A DNA stretch of 64,000 nt, taken from Bacteroidia bacterium (GTDB lineage: Bacteria > Bacteroidota > Bacteroidia > NS11-12g > UBA9320). The notes beneath the pieces are model-generated. The model saw nothing but the letters and a program-made list of their open reading frames with translations, made no database searches and was not told the origin of the DNA. Position 1 is the stretch's first letter, and each line of letters begins with the position of its first letter. Below are positions 48,057 to 57,786 of the stretch, piece after piece. The stretch lies in assembly GCA_018402155.1 (NCBI GenBank), contig JAGYJG010000001.1:2344627-2408626 (forward strand). The letters run 5' to 3'. A program made the translations under genes and the position numbers.

Positions 48057-48743
48057 ATGAAAACGCCGGTTGCTAATCCTTCGTCAAAAGTCATAGAGAT
48101 AGATAGAAACGAAAAAATGGGAGCTACTCAAATCACACCAAATACAACACCCGTTGCTGTGTCACCGTATGCCCTAGGTTGGGCAAAAAGAGTATTTGAT
48201 GTGGGATTCAGTTTGGTTGTTCTACCAATCGCCCTAAGCCTATTACTTATTGTTTTTATACTATTTCCATTTATCGATGGATTTTCTATTCTGTTTCATC
48301 ATGAGCGAGTAGGTATTTCAGGAAAAAAGTTTTTCCTCCATAAAATTCGTACCTACGAAAAAACCAAACAAAATGCAGCACCCAATAGTATTGGTGGAGA
48401 TTTGAAAGTGGTCCCTGTAATAGGTAATTTTTTGCGATTAAGTCGTATCGATGAGTTGCCACAAATTTGGAATATTCTAAAAGGCGATATGAGCTGGGTG
48501 GGTCCTCGTCCGGAGCAGTCTCAATTTGTAGAACAAATCATTGCAGAGTATCCAAACTACGATGCTCGGCATACAGTGAAACCCGGAATTACAGGTCTTG
48601 CGCAAATCAATAACCCCAATGCTACAATCGAAGATCATCAAGAAAAATTAATTTTCGATCTGGAATATACCCAAAAGGCAAGCTTGCTTTTAGATCTGAA
48701 AATTTTATGGCGCAGTTTGGTGGTTGTTTTAACCAAAAAATAA
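48057..48743 (+). CDS. Initiating sugar-phosphate transferase (polyprenyl-phosphate, WcaJ C-terminal type)
   Basis: It links the first sugar-phosphate to undecaprenyl phosphate. 228 residues: an N-terminal soluble stretch of 40, one long hydrophobic segment (VFDVGFSLVVLPIALSLLLI), then the catalytic domain with HHERVGISGKKFFLHKIRTY, LRLSRIDELPQIWNILKGDM and SWVGPRPE, then KPGITGLAQIN. These are the core motifs of the small monotopic PGT family (PglC/WcaJ-C). The multi-helix N-terminal part of long WcaJ is absent. First gene of the locus, downstream of two possible promoters. Confidence 0.93.
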   Translation: MKTPVANPSSKVIEIDRNEKMGATQITPNTTPVAVSPYALGWAKRVFDVGFSLVVLPIALSLLLIVFILFPFIDGFSILFHHERVGISGKKFFLHKIRTYEKTKQNAAPNSIGGDLKVVPVIGNFLRLSRIDELPQIWNILKGDMSWVGPRPEQSQFVEQIIAEYPNYDARHTVKPGITGLAQINNPNATIEDHQEKLIFDLEYTQKASLLLDLKILWRSLVVVLTKK

Positions 48744-48771
48744 ACTGCTCGCATTTCTAACCAAACATTCT

Positions 48772-51177
48772 ATGTATAAAATGAAATTTGTTTACTTCAC
48801 CCTATTTATATTGCTCAGCCCATCGGTATTTAGCCAAGGATGGTTAGGCAAAGATTTGAGTAATATCAACGTTAAAGAATTGACTACTGCACAGCAAGAC
48901 GAAGTTCGGCGTGCGGCAAGACTCCAAGGACTGAATGACGCAGATATGGAGGCAATCGCTAGATCTAGAGGAATGAGTTTGGATGACTTTAGAGATATTC
49001 GAGCTAAAGATGGCGAAAAAATACAAAAGAAGGACAAAGATACTGTTGTGTCTAAGCGACAGGAGGTAAGTGAAAATGTACTACAAACTACAGTAGCTAT
49101 TTACGGACAAGAACTCTTTGAAAACAGTAATTTAAATTTTCTTCCAAGTAGTAATTTGGCTCCAACAGCTGGGTATATTTTAGGGCCAAATGACCACTTA
49201 GATATCAGTATTTTCGGACTACAAGAGCAAAATATGAAAGTGGTTATTGCTTCAAATGGCTCTATTGTAATACCATACGGCGGCAAAATCATGGTAAGCG
49301 GATTGACGTTGGCAGAGGCTGAACGTACGTTAATCAACCGATTAAAAAAAGTAGGATTTGCTTCTTTGGGCAATGGAAATAGCCAACTGAAAATACAAAT
49401 TACCGAATTCAGAACTATACAAGTGATGGTGTGGGGAGCAAAACAGTCTGGTGCTTACTATTTACCTAGTTTAGCGACAGGCTTTCACGCATTGTTTGCC
49501 TCTGGTGGCCCTGGATTAAATAGAAGTTATCGTAATATTCACATTATCCGAAACGGTAAAACCATACGCGTTATGGATTTATATGAATTTTTAGCTCGAG
49601 GTTCGCGTGCATCTGACATAACACTGCAAGACAATGACATCGTTTTTATACCGTATTATGAACGAAGAATTCGACTACGTGGAGAAATTAAAACTCCCGC
49701 AGTGTACGAGTTACTGCCAAATGAACATTTACAATCGGCTATAACCTACGCAGGCGGATATACAGAAATAGCCTACCAAGAGGTAGTTGAAGTATTGCGT
49801 TATGGTGGAGATCAAAAAGAATTATTTACTGTACGCGCAGACGAACTTGCAAATTTTAAGCTCCTAGGTTCAGAAATTGTTACAGTTTCTTCCATTATAG
49901 ATCGCTTTGGTAATCGTGTAAAAGTAGATGGAGCGGTAGAACGACCCGGATACTATTCCATGGCCGATGGCATCGATTTGAAAAAAGCCATAGAAAATGC
50001 CGGAGGATTAAAACCTAGTGCAATTAAACAATACGTTTTGTTGTTCCGGGAGCCTCGCAATGGTCAAAATCACTACTATTCGTATCGCTTAGATTCTATT
50101 TTATCGGGAAATATACGTGTAGACCTCCAAGAAAACGATATGATTTTGGTAGGGGATAGTCTGATAATGAACCGAGAAGATAAGGTGCATATTTATGGGG
50201 ATGTCAATAATCAAGGAGAATATTCATTTGGCGAAGGCATTACGGTTACTAAGTTATTATTTTTGGCAGGTGGATTTGAACAAGAGGCACTCACCAGTAA
50301 AGTTATCATCTCTAGGAAAGTAGAGGATGAGACAAAATTAGCAACAGTAAACGTGCTTAGTGCACGAAGAGATTTTTGGAATGATCAGGTGTTAAACGAC
50401 TATGTTTTACAACCTGGAGATGTGGTAACGGTCAGCCGAAATCCATACTATCGTGATCAGGTGTACATAACCTGTGAAGGAGAGTTTAAAGTGCCAGGTG
50501 TATATCCGATGGCTAGTAGAAACCAGTCGTTGTATGATATATATATGCAAGCAGGGGGAGTAAATCAATATGGAAATGTAGATGGCAGTGTCCTTATCAG
50601 ACAACGAAGAATTCAAAGTTCTACAGCAAAGTTGGAGTCTTTGAAATCTAAGGTGTTGAATGAAATTTATGCTCAAGACACCTCAAATACTGGAAAAAAA
50701 AGAGAATTGAAATCAGATAGTCTTATCATAGATACCATTGTAATAGGTGGATACCGTAATTTTGAGACCACAGCTAAATCCTTTTATCTCAGACCGGGTG
50801 ATCGTTTTATAATTCCAACCATAGAGTCTACGGTGAGTATTTTAGGGGAAGTATATAATCCGAATGTGATTATGTACGACAAAAAGTTAAGTTTAAAAAA
50901 CTACCTTATTATGGCTGGAGGGTCAACTGAAGAGGCAAAAAAAAGCGATATTTTTGTAGTATATGCCAACGGGAGAAGTGCAAAAACAAGACGAATTCTA
51001 GGCGTCATTAAATTGCGGCCCGACATTCGTCCGGGATGTCAGATTGTGGTACCAACCAAATCCAAGAACAATGATGCAAATAGTAGACTTTCTACAACAG
51101 AGCGAGTTACTATGTATTCAGTGATGGGATCAACCTTATCTTCGCTAGCGTTTCTGATCACTCAGATTGTGAATTAG
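48772..51177 (+). CDS. Polysaccharide export outer-membrane protein, Wza-like with SLBB domains
   Basis: 801 residues. A signal peptide (MKFVYFTLFILLSPSVFSQG) is followed by a helical region, then the polysaccharide export domain (YILGPNDHLDISIFGLQEQN) and a chain of at least five SLBB domains (for example RLRGEIKTPAVYELLPNEHL, VDGAVERPGYYSMADGIDLK, IYGDVNNQGEYSFGEGITVT, CEGEFKVPGVYPMASRNQSL, ILGEVYNPNVIMYDKKLSLK). It ends with a hydrophobic helix. It forms the outer exit channel. The multi-SLBB form is typical of Bacteroidota. Confidence 0.95.
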   Translation: MYKMKFVYFTLFILLSPSVFSQGWLGKDLSNINVKELTTAQQDEVRRAARLQGLNDADMEAIARSRGMSLDDFRDIRAKDGEKIQKKDKDTVVSKRQEVSENVLQTTVAIYGQELFENSNLNFLPSSNLAPTAGYILGPNDHLDISIFGLQEQNMKVVIASNGSIVIPYGGKIMVSGLTLAEAERTLINRLKKVGFASLGNGNSQLKIQITEFRTIQVMVWGAKQSGAYYLPSLATGFHALFASGGPGLNRSYRNIHIIRNGKTIRVMDLYEFLARGSRASDITLQDNDIVFIPYYERRIRLRGEIKTPAVYELLPNEHLQSAITYAGGYTEIAYQEVVEVLRYGGDQKELFTVRADELANFKLLGSEIVTVSSIIDRFGNRVKVDGAVERPGYYSMADGIDLKKAIENAGGLKPSAIKQYVLLFREPRNGQNHYYSYRLDSILSGNIRVDLQENDMILVGDSLIMNREDKVHIYGDVNNQGEYSFGEGITVTKLLFLAGGFEQEALTSKVIISRKVEDETKLATVNVLSARRDFWNDQVLNDYVLQPGDVVTVSRNPYYRDQVYITCEGEFKVPGVYPMASRNQSLYDIYMQAGGVNQYGNVDGSVLIRQRRIQSSTAKLESLKSKVLNEIYAQDTSNTGKKRELKSDSLIIDTIVIGGYRNFETTAKSFYLRPGDRFIIPTIESTVSILGEVYNPNVIMYDKKLSLKNYLIMAGGSTEEAKKSDIFVVYANGRSAKTRRILGVIKLRPDIRPGCQIVVPTKSKNNDANSRLSTTERVTMYSVMGSTLSSLAFLITQIVN

Positions 51178-51188
51178 GCTCTGTATGA

Positions 51189-52487
51189 ATGAATAACAAA
51201 TACGTATTAACGCAAAATGCGTTATTCAATCTAATTGGCACAGCGTTGCCGTTGGGTGTAGGGCTTATTTCTATTCCTACGGTTATCGATGCTTTAGGGT
51301 TAAAAGTATTTGGTCTTTTGACGTTACTATGGACAGCCATAGGATATTTTGGGTTGTTTGACTTTGGAATGGGACGAGCGCTTACTCAACAAGTAGCGTT
51401 TCACCGTGCACAAAAAACAAATGAGTTGGTTCCTATGATCAAAACAGGGTTGTGGGCACTAGTTTTTCCGGGGATTTTAGGCGCTGTTTGTATGCATGTA
51501 GCCTCGGTGTACTATGTGCAACATGTACTGCAACTTACTCCTGTTTTACAAAAAGAAACGCTTGATGCATTTGTTTGGGCGGCTTGGTGCATTCCAGTGG
51601 TAACACTTAGTTCCGGTCTGCGTGGTATTTTAGAAGGTTTAGAAGATTTTGCAAAATCAAGTACACTTCGCGGTGTTTTAGGAATTCTTAATTTCCTGGC
51701 GCCTATGCTGCTTGTTTTACTAGGAGATAACTCATTGCTGCACATCGTTTGGAGTTTAATTGCTGCAAGAATTTTGGTGGTACTATGGAATGTGTGGTGG
51801 CTCAGAGATTATTTTCAACCGGTTGATAAAATACCTTTCGCACAGCGATTAAAATCCGTTAAGGTACTTATGTCATTTGGATTTTGGATGACTATTTCCA
51901 ATATTGTTGGGCCTTTTATGGTTGCTGCCGATAGATTTATAGTCGCTATGTTGGTTGGCACATCGGTATTAACATATTACACAGTACCTCAAGACGTGGT
52001 TCTTCGTTTACTGATTATTCCTGCTGCTATTGCTACTGCTTGGTTTCCACGTTTTGCAATAGTAGCCAATGAAACTGGAAAATACGGCGAGCGTGCATTG
52101 ATGCGCAAAGGGTTAAGATATATTATTGCTATACTAGGACCTATTTGTTTGCTTTTGGCATTGTTTTCTAAACAACTGTTGAGTAGTTGGATTAATCCTG
52201 AATTTGCAGAACATGCTTGGGTAGTATCTTTGGTACTACTTGTCGGCGTTTTTTTTAATGCTCTGGGGCATATTCCATTAGCAGCATTACAAGCCACTGG
52301 CAAGGTCAAAACAACGGCATTATTGCACCTAGCAGAATTAAGTTTATATATACCATTACTGTATATTGTTCTGCCCAATTGGGGCATAGTTGGGGCAGCC
52401 TATCTTTGGGCTGCTAGAACAATTCTTGACTTTGGATTCTTACTCGGATTCAATCATTATAAAACGTATGCAACTGCAAGCGTATAG
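51189..52487 (+). CDS. Wzx-type flippase / oligosaccharide transporter
   Basis: 432 residues with 12 or more membrane helices, opening ALFNLIGTALPLGVGLISIP. GLFDFGMGRALTQQVAFHRA is the usual loop after helix 2, and AADRFIVAMLVGTSVLTYYT lies in the middle. It carries lipid-linked repeat units across the inner membrane. The start is ATG 51189, since the ATG at 51185 is out of frame and stops at once. It overlaps the following methyltransferase gene by 20 bases. Confidence 0.92.
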   Translation: MNNKYVLTQNALFNLIGTALPLGVGLISIPTVIDALGLKVFGLLTLLWTAIGYFGLFDFGMGRALTQQVAFHRAQKTNELVPMIKTGLWALVFPGILGAVCMHVASVYYVQHVLQLTPVLQKETLDAFVWAAWCIPVVTLSSGLRGILEGLEDFAKSSTLRGVLGILNFLAPMLLVLLGDNSLLHIVWSLIAARILVVLWNVWWLRDYFQPVDKIPFAQRLKSVKVLMSFGFWMTISNIVGPFMVAADRFIVAMLVGTSVLTYYTVPQDVVLRLLIIPAAIATAWFPRFAIVANETGKYGERALMRKGLRYIIAILGPICLLLALFSKQLLSSWINPEFAEHAWVVSLVLLVGVFFNALGHIPLAALQATGKVKTTALLHLAELSLYIPLLYIVLPNWGIVGAAYLWAARTILDFGFLLGFNHYKTYATASV

Positions 52488-53124
52488 TCAGAAACAAGCT
52501 TCGTATTTTAATAGAGCAAGGTTAGATATAATGTCTCTATTTCCTGCGCATGCCAAAGCTGTGCTGGAAATTGGGTGTGGCAACGGGGCTACCCTAAGGC
52601 ATTTGCTAGCGGAAGGCCGATGCTCTATAATTGATGGGATAGAACTCACAGAATCTGTAGCGCTAGAGGCAAAACCACATCTTCGTTCAACTTGGATTGG
52701 AGATGCAGAAGAAATTATTTTTACGTTAGAAGAGAATCAATACGAGGTAATTTTGTGTTTAGATGTGCTAGAACATCTCGTAGATCCCTGGAAATTTGTA
52801 GCTCAACTTTCACGTGTTCTCAAATCCGGGGGCATTATTATAGCTAGTATTCCCAATTTACGAACGATTAAAGTAATTGCTAATTTAACTTTTTTGGGTA
52901 GCTTTACCTATGCCGATCAAGGTATTATGGATAGAACGCATCTTCGGTTTTTTACTAAAAAATCAGCATTACAATTATTTGAAACTGAAACACTATCTGT
53001 GGATAAATGGAAGTATAGCCCTTTTGCTCCGTGGAGTAAATCAGCCATCGTAAATGCCTTATCGGTTGGCCTAGTTAGAGATTTTTTAACCGAGCAGTAT
53101 TTGGTTAAAGCAATAAAAAAGTAG
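52468..53124 (+). CDS. Class I SAM-dependent methyltransferase
   Basis: 218 residues. SAM motif I AVLEIGCGNGATLRHLL is at about 31-47, acidic loop DGIELTESVA next, CLDVLEHLVDPWKFVAQLSR marks motif II and GGIIIASIPNLR motif III. It probably methylates a sugar of the repeat unit. The ATG at 52468 overlaps the flippase 3' end; an earlier frame would be inside the flippase. Confidence 0.9.
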   Translation: MQLQAYSQKQASYFNRARLDIMSLFPAHAKAVLEIGCGNGATLRHLLAEGRCSIIDGIELTESVALEAKPHLRSTWIGDAEEIIFTLEENQYEVILCLDVLEHLVDPWKFVAQLSRVLKSGGIIIASIPNLRTIKVIANLTFLGSFTYADQGIMDRTHLRFFTKKSALQLFETETLSVDKWKYSPFAPWSKSAIVNALSVGLVRDFLTEQYLVKAIKK

Positions 53125-53126
53125 CC

Positions 53127-53933
53127 GTGTTCAAACGTACAGCGCTCTGTTTTGTAGCCTACTATCCACCTTCAGAGTTTTTTGCAAGCATTCAATTGGG
53201 CTTGTCTGAAGGGTTTACCGTCTACGTATACGATAATACACCCAATGGAGATGCCCAATTAAATAACATATCCTCTCCAGAGTTGGTGCTATTGGGTTCT
53301 GGTAAAAACGAAGGCATGGGCGTTGCACTCAACGTATTACTCCAGAAAATAGCAAAATCCAATCATACCAATGCCCTATATTTTGATCAAGATACCTTGT
53401 TTACTGCCAAAAGTTTACACTGGATTCAGGCTTGGTTAAGCTTGCATAACGCAGATTTATTAGATGTAGCAGTTATTAACTTTCAGGCAAACTCTACACA
53501 GCAAACACCCGAGAATGCACGGAATCAAAATGCTCACTTGCTCATTAGTTCGGGTTCTGTATTTTGTTTACCTGCCGTTAAAAAGATAGGGTGGCATAAT
53601 CGGGCGTATTTTCTAGAATGTGTAGACTATGAATTGTGTGCTCGAGCACATTTCGCTAATTTAAGATTATTACAAGTACATGGCTGCCCCGAAATAGATC
53701 ATTCAAGCCTGCAACCTACAAACGAAGTACAAGTGATGGGCAAGAAAGTCACATTCCGGCTGTATCCTTGGGTGCGTATATATTCGTTTATTGCTGGCTT
53801 AGCTGGTTTATCATTATCTGCGCTGCGCAAAGGTCATTTGGTATTCTCGTGGAAGTGCTTTCGCAATATAGTGACTCATAGCTTTACCCAACTACTTGCC
53901 GTTGGATTATTGGGTCTCAAAAAACAGCATTGA
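53127..53933 (+). CDS. Glycosyltransferase family 2, rhamnosyltransferase-like
   Basis: 268 residues with a GTG start at 53127. VYVYDNTPNG follows the first strand, then GSGKNEGMGVALNVLLQKI and YFDQDTLF, whose Asp-Gln-Asp stands for the metal-binding DxD. SSGSVFCLPAVKKIGWHNRA and YFLECVDYELCARAHFA hold the acceptor-side acidic residues. Its last part has a hydrophobic segment. The donor cannot be told from sequence. Two bases after the methyltransferase stop. Confidence 0.88.
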   Translation: MFKRTALCFVAYYPPSEFFASIQLGLSEGFTVYVYDNTPNGDAQLNNISSPELVLLGSGKNEGMGVALNVLLQKIAKSNHTNALYFDQDTLFTAKSLHWIQAWLSLHNADLLDVAVINFQANSTQQTPENARNQNAHLLISSGSVFCLPAVKKIGWHNRAYFLECVDYELCARAHFANLRLLQVHGCPEIDHSSLQPTNEVQVMGKKVTFRLYPWVRIYSFIAGLAGLSLSALRKGHLVFSWKCFRNIVTHSFTQLLAVGLLGLKKQH

Positions 53934-53943
53934 ATAAATTGAG

Positions 53944-54660
53944 ATGGAAATTGGGATGGTGACCTACGGACATTTAGAGGGCTTTGAAAATGGACTGAAT
54001 CGAGTGCAAAAAAGTTTTCAGAATGCCCGTATTCTAGTGGTGAATAATAGGCCCAATTCAGCTAAAATATCTGAGCTGCAAGGAACTAATACCCATTTTG
54101 AGTTTAGTGGTTATTTGCAAGTGTGTGAGTATTTTACAGGTTCTGGACCTTTTGTAATTGTAAATGATACCCTTTTTAAAACACATTATACCGCTGGGTG
54201 GCTACAGTTGCTCAAACGTGCTATAGATAAACTAGATACAAAGGCAGATGTGGTTTATGGCGACATTAGATGGGACGGTAAGGCCTATTCCGAACGACCC
54301 CATCCTTTTTTAGCATCCTGGCTTTTTGTCTTGCCCAATGTACGCTCCCTACAACTGTTCAAGCAAAGTTTATCTGCCATACTTACCGAAGAAACACCTG
54401 TAGGCAGTGCAGAGTACCAACGATTTTTGCACCAATGGATTTCCCCGAAAGGAAAATTAAATGGTTGGCACGGAGGAGCAAAAGATGACGAATCTCGCGC
54501 ACGAAAAGAACGCTGTATTCGCTTAGAACATAGATTTAGCACCGTGATGCCTCAGTATAAACTGCCACTCACTAGCCTTGGAGTTTTTTCTCCTTTTTTT
54601 TATTCAATTGTAAGAGGGTTAGACCGCATTAAAACCAGATTTGCAGCTTCTTTAACTTAA
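53944..54660 (+). CDS. Putative glycosyltransferase-like protein of the polysaccharide locus
   Basis: 238 residues, no membrane helix. GMVTYGHLEGFENGLNRVQK with ILVVNNRPNSAKI is like the start of a GT-A fold, and FVIVNDTLFKTHYTAGWLQL occupies the DxD region but with only one Asp. ADVVYGDIRW and ETPVGSAEYQRFLHQWISPK follow. GWHGGAKDDESRARKERCIR near the end is very polar. It could be a divergent or inactive glycosyltransferase. Evidence is context and fold-like pattern only. Confidence 0.6.
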   Translation: MEIGMVTYGHLEGFENGLNRVQKSFQNARILVVNNRPNSAKISELQGTNTHFEFSGYLQVCEYFTGSGPFVIVNDTLFKTHYTAGWLQLLKRAIDKLDTKADVVYGDIRWDGKAYSERPHPFLASWLFVLPNVRSLQLFKQSLSAILTEETPVGSAEYQRFLHQWISPKGKLNGWHGGAKDDESRARKERCIRLEHRFSTVMPQYKLPLTSLGVFSPFFYSIVRGLDRIKTRFAASLT

Positions 54661-54688
54661 ACAAGTACGAAAAAGTATACGATAATAG

Positions 54689-55744
54689 ATGAACTCAACG
54701 AAAAAAAATGCATTGAATGCAGACGCTTCCCTTGGAGATATAGTCAACCAACTGGGAAAGCTACTCCTCCGAATTAAAACCAACTGGAAACCCGTGGTGA
54801 TTTATCCCCTGGTTTTTGGGTTAGTTGGTCTTTTGGCAGGACTTTTTTTACACACCGATAAGAAAAAAGCCGAGTTTATCATTGCTGCAGAGGAAGAAGG
54901 CCCTTCAGGCATGGATGGTTTAATGGCTCAATTTGGACTGGATGTCGGTGGATCTAATCCCGGTGGTGTTTTTGAAGGCGAAAGTTTGGTCCATCTATTT
55001 CAAATACGCTCTATGATAGAACGTACGCTATTAACAACCATTGATTTCGAAGGTAAAAAAACAGTACTGGCAAATTTGATTTGGAAGGATATGAAGCAAT
55101 CTCAAAAAGAATGCTTCAGTGAAGTAGATTTTAAGGCCGACCGTAGTCAACAAAATGCAATCACTGATAGCGCCTTATACCTAACGTACAGACACGTCAA
55201 TAAGGAAGTTTTAAGTGTGAGTAGACCCGATAAAAAACAAAGCTTTGTGACCGTCAGTTGTTCAAATGAAAATCCTGATATCGCTATGAAATTGAGCCAA
55301 GCGCTAATCGAAACGGTAACAGCATTTTACATTGAAACCGTTACCAAAAAAGCACGGTATAATTTAGATGTATTGCGCAAGGAAGTAGATTCAGTACAAA
55401 AGATTCTAAACTATAATTTACGCAGTAACGCAAATATGAGCGATTTGAACTTGAATCCCATGATGCAAAGTGCACGGATTGATGAAAATCGTACAATGAT
55501 TGATTTGCAAATTAGCATCTCGTTGTACGGCGAATTAATCAAAAATTTGAAACTAGCAGAAATAGGCTTGCGCAAGCAAACTCCTTTAATACAAATAATA
55601 GAAACGCCGCATTATCCGCTAGAAAATGTAGGTTTTAGGTGGTGGCAGTATATAGTAATGGGTGTAGGATCTGGATTTGCATTGGCTATGTATATGATTT
55701 ATTTTGGCTGGCGCAAAGAGCAGTCCGCAACAAAAGACGAATGA
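54689..55744 (+). CDS. Wzz-type chain-length determinant
   Basis: 351 residues. One membrane helix near the N-terminus (VVIYPLVFGLVGLLAGLFLH) and one near the C-terminus (WWQYIVMGVGSGFALAMYMI) enclose a periplasmic domain with a long helical region (NLDVLRKEVDSVQKILNYNL). This is the topology of polysaccharide co-polymerases that set chain length. There is no kinase domain. A Pro-rich PHYPLENVGF precedes the second helix, as in the family. It overlaps the next gene by ATGA. Confidence 0.88.
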   Translation: MNSTKKNALNADASLGDIVNQLGKLLLRIKTNWKPVVIYPLVFGLVGLLAGLFLHTDKKKAEFIIAAEEEGPSGMDGLMAQFGLDVGGSNPGGVFEGESLVHLFQIRSMIERTLLTTIDFEGKKTVLANLIWKDMKQSQKECFSEVDFKADRSQQNAITDSALYLTYRHVNKEVLSVSRPDKKQSFVTVSCSNENPDIAMKLSQALIETVTAFYIETVTKKARYNLDVLRKEVDSVQKILNYNLRSNANMSDLNLNPMMQSARIDENRTMIDLQISISLYGELIKNLKLAEIGLRKQTPLIQIIETPHYPLENVGFRWWQYIVMGVGSGFALAMYMIYFGWRKEQSATKDE

Positions 55745-56973
55745 CCGCACTTCGACGCATCTTAGCTACACTTATTTTCTTACCGAATATAATGCCTTTC
55801 AAAGCATTGCTTTCAGCAGAAATATTTCCGTGGGCTTTTTTGTATGCAGTACGCAAAGATTTGCGGTTAACACTTGGATATGGACTATTCCTAGGGTATA
55901 TCGTCATTTCTTCTTTGCTATTTTTGGGTGCATTTTCCTCTATACTAGTGCCTGCTAGAGCACTGTTTGCACTCATCAATGCTTCCATGGTTTTTTTCTT
56001 GCTGATCAATGTGCAGCAAGAAGAATATAAGACTATAGTTGCCATATTCCACGGAGTTTTTATCGCCAATATCGGTCTTTGTATTATCCAGTTTTTAGGC
56101 TTGTTTCCTCCATTTTTGGAACCTGTTTTTAGATTGTTCATAGACCGATTTACCAACGAAATTTATGGGGGAGGTAGAGGAGTAGCAGGTTTATTTGCGG
56201 AGCCATCTTATGCCAGCATGGCTATCCACTATTACTTCGCTTTTTTTATGCTGAGTAAAAAAATAAATCCAAAATCCTTGGTAGGTATTGGAGCTATAAT
56301 CGGAATTATTATTTTTGATTTATTTATTATTCGTTCAGTTACTGGTGTGGTTATGATTGTACTGTATTTAGCGAGTATGCAAAAAGTCTCAGACCTCATA
56401 AAAACTAGCGTTATTGCGCTAGTCTTGTTGGTCTCTGTCATTTATTATGTAGGTCAATCTCCTAACGCTCCGCGCTCTATCGAGACAGCATACGATTTTT
56501 TTAAATATGGCGCATATCAAGATCCTACTCCCTGGCTATTAGAGCAGTCAGGATTTCGGTTTGTTAGCGTGTGGGCCTCGTATAAGTATGGTTTTACACA
56601 TCCGTTTGGATCGGGTGTGGGGGGCTGGGGTCCTGCCAGCATCCAAGCCATGGACGATATTGGTATTAAAGCGTCTGCCATGAGTTTTTTTGCTTCTGCC
56701 ATGGGATCAGAGTACCAAGGTGTTCGGCCTACATCGTTTGCCGCTGGCTTAATGCTAGAAACAGGTATTGTGGGATTAATTCTTTTTGGCGTTGCATTTT
56801 TCCCATTTTTAAAACGACCAGAGATATACCGCGATATACATACCCGGTCAATCGCGATTTTCTTTTTATTCAATACCTTTGCGTTAGGAAGTATCGGCGA
56901 TCCTCTGCCGTTTATTTTTTTGGCGCTGGCCTATAGATCCGTTATCGAACCTCCAGAAATAGAGTATGCATAG
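55741..56973 (+). CDS. Wzy-like polysaccharide polymerase
   Basis: 410 residues with about eleven membrane helices. A periplasmic loop with GGGRGVAGLFAEPSYASMAI and a second with HPFGSGVGGWGPASIQAMDD match the two loops of O-antigen ligase/polymerase proteins. It would polymerise lipid-linked repeat units on the periplasmic side. The start ATG 55741 overlaps the wzz stop. It ends inside the next gene's first codons. Confidence 0.85.
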   Translation: MTALRRILATLIFLPNIMPFKALLSAEIFPWAFLYAVRKDLRLTLGYGLFLGYIVISSLLFLGAFSSILVPARALFALINASMVFFLLINVQQEEYKTIVAIFHGVFIANIGLCIIQFLGLFPPFLEPVFRLFIDRFTNEIYGGGRGVAGLFAEPSYASMAIHYYFAFFMLSKKINPKSLVGIGAIIGIIIFDLFIIRSVTGVVMIVLYLASMQKVSDLIKTSVIALVLLVSVIYYVGQSPNAPRSIETAYDFFKYGAYQDPTPWLLEQSGFRFVSVWASYKYGFTHPFGSGVGGWGPASIQAMDDIGIKASAMSFFASAMGSEYQGVRPTSFAAGLMLETGIVGLILFGVAFFPFLKRPEIYRDIHTRSIAIFFLFNTFALGSIGDPLPFIFLALAYRSVIEPPEIEYA

Positions 56974-57781
56974 GCCATTAGTGAGCATTGTAATGCCCTG
57001 CTATTTGGCAGAAAGTACAGTGCAAAATAGTGTAGAAGGTATTTTACATCAAACCTATACCCATTGGGAATTACTGCTACTTGTAGACGGACAAAATGAG
57101 GAACTAGAGGCTATTGTGCGCACGTTGGCCGCTAAAGAACCTCGCATTCGTCTGCTGGTTTCCAAAAAAAATAGAGGAGTAACCCGCAGTAGAAATATAG
57201 GTATTCGACTCGCAAAGGGAGAATGGTTGGCATTTTGCGATGCAGATGATTATTGGCTGAAGCATAAACTATCCGCACAATTGGACTTGGCCCACACCCA
57301 AAATTCCAATGTAGTGTGCTCCGCGTTTTATTTTTACTACCCGCAAAACAAAAAGACAGACTTAATTCACACGCACTCGTCCATTACGTATAGCACCATG
57401 CTTCGTACCAATGCCATACCAATGAGTACAGCAATGATGCAGGTAGATAAGACACAGCGGCATTATATTCCGCAGTTGCCTGCTCATTTCATTCACGAGG
57501 ATTACGCTTTTTGGCTCACTTTATTTCAAAAGCGGCCCATCCGGGTAGCCTATGCAGAAGAACCTACAGCGCATCTTTTACAATTGGTAGGTTCGCGGTC
57601 AGCCAATAAATGGCGCGCAGCAAAATCTCATGCCTATATCTTGGCTACCTACGGCGGTGTGCCCCGTTGGAAGCTGGCCTTGCTCATGGTGAGTTACGCA
57701 TATAACGCTAGTAAAAAAAGAATCGTAGGGCGGTGGTTTACCGCTTCGTTATTTTCAGTATATATCTACTACATTATTTAA
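56966..57781 (+). CDS. Glycosyltransferase family 2
   Basis: 271 residues. The opening VSIVMPCYLAESTVQNSVEG, WELLLLVDGQNEELE, GVTRSRNIGIRLAKGEWLAF and CDADDYWLKHKLSAQL are textbook GT2 (the DADD metal site is at about 91-94). HEDYAFWLTLFQKR carries the catalytic-base ED. Sugar specificity is unknown. It starts eight bases before the wzy stop. Confidence 0.95.
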   Translation: MHRPLVSIVMPCYLAESTVQNSVEGILHQTYTHWELLLLVDGQNEELEAIVRTLAAKEPRIRLLVSKKNRGVTRSRNIGIRLAKGEWLAFCDADDYWLKHKLSAQLDLAHTQNSNVVCSAFYFYYPQNKKTDLIHTHSSITYSTMLRTNAIPMSTAMMQVDKTQRHYIPQLPAHFIHEDYAFWLTLFQKRPIRVAYAEEPTAHLLQLVGSRSANKWRAAKSHAYILATYGGVPRWKLALLMVSYAYNASKKRIVGRWFTASLFSVYIYYII

Positions 57782-57786
57782 AATTC

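Noticed and set aside
47863..48057. 64-codon frame ending at the start of the first polysaccharide gene
   Set aside because: It needs a TTG start inside the stem-loop and has no recognisable domain; I treat the stretch as leader.
55686..56156. 156-codon minus-strand frame across the polymerase gene
   Set aside because: Antisense shadow of the membrane helices of the Wzy-like protein.
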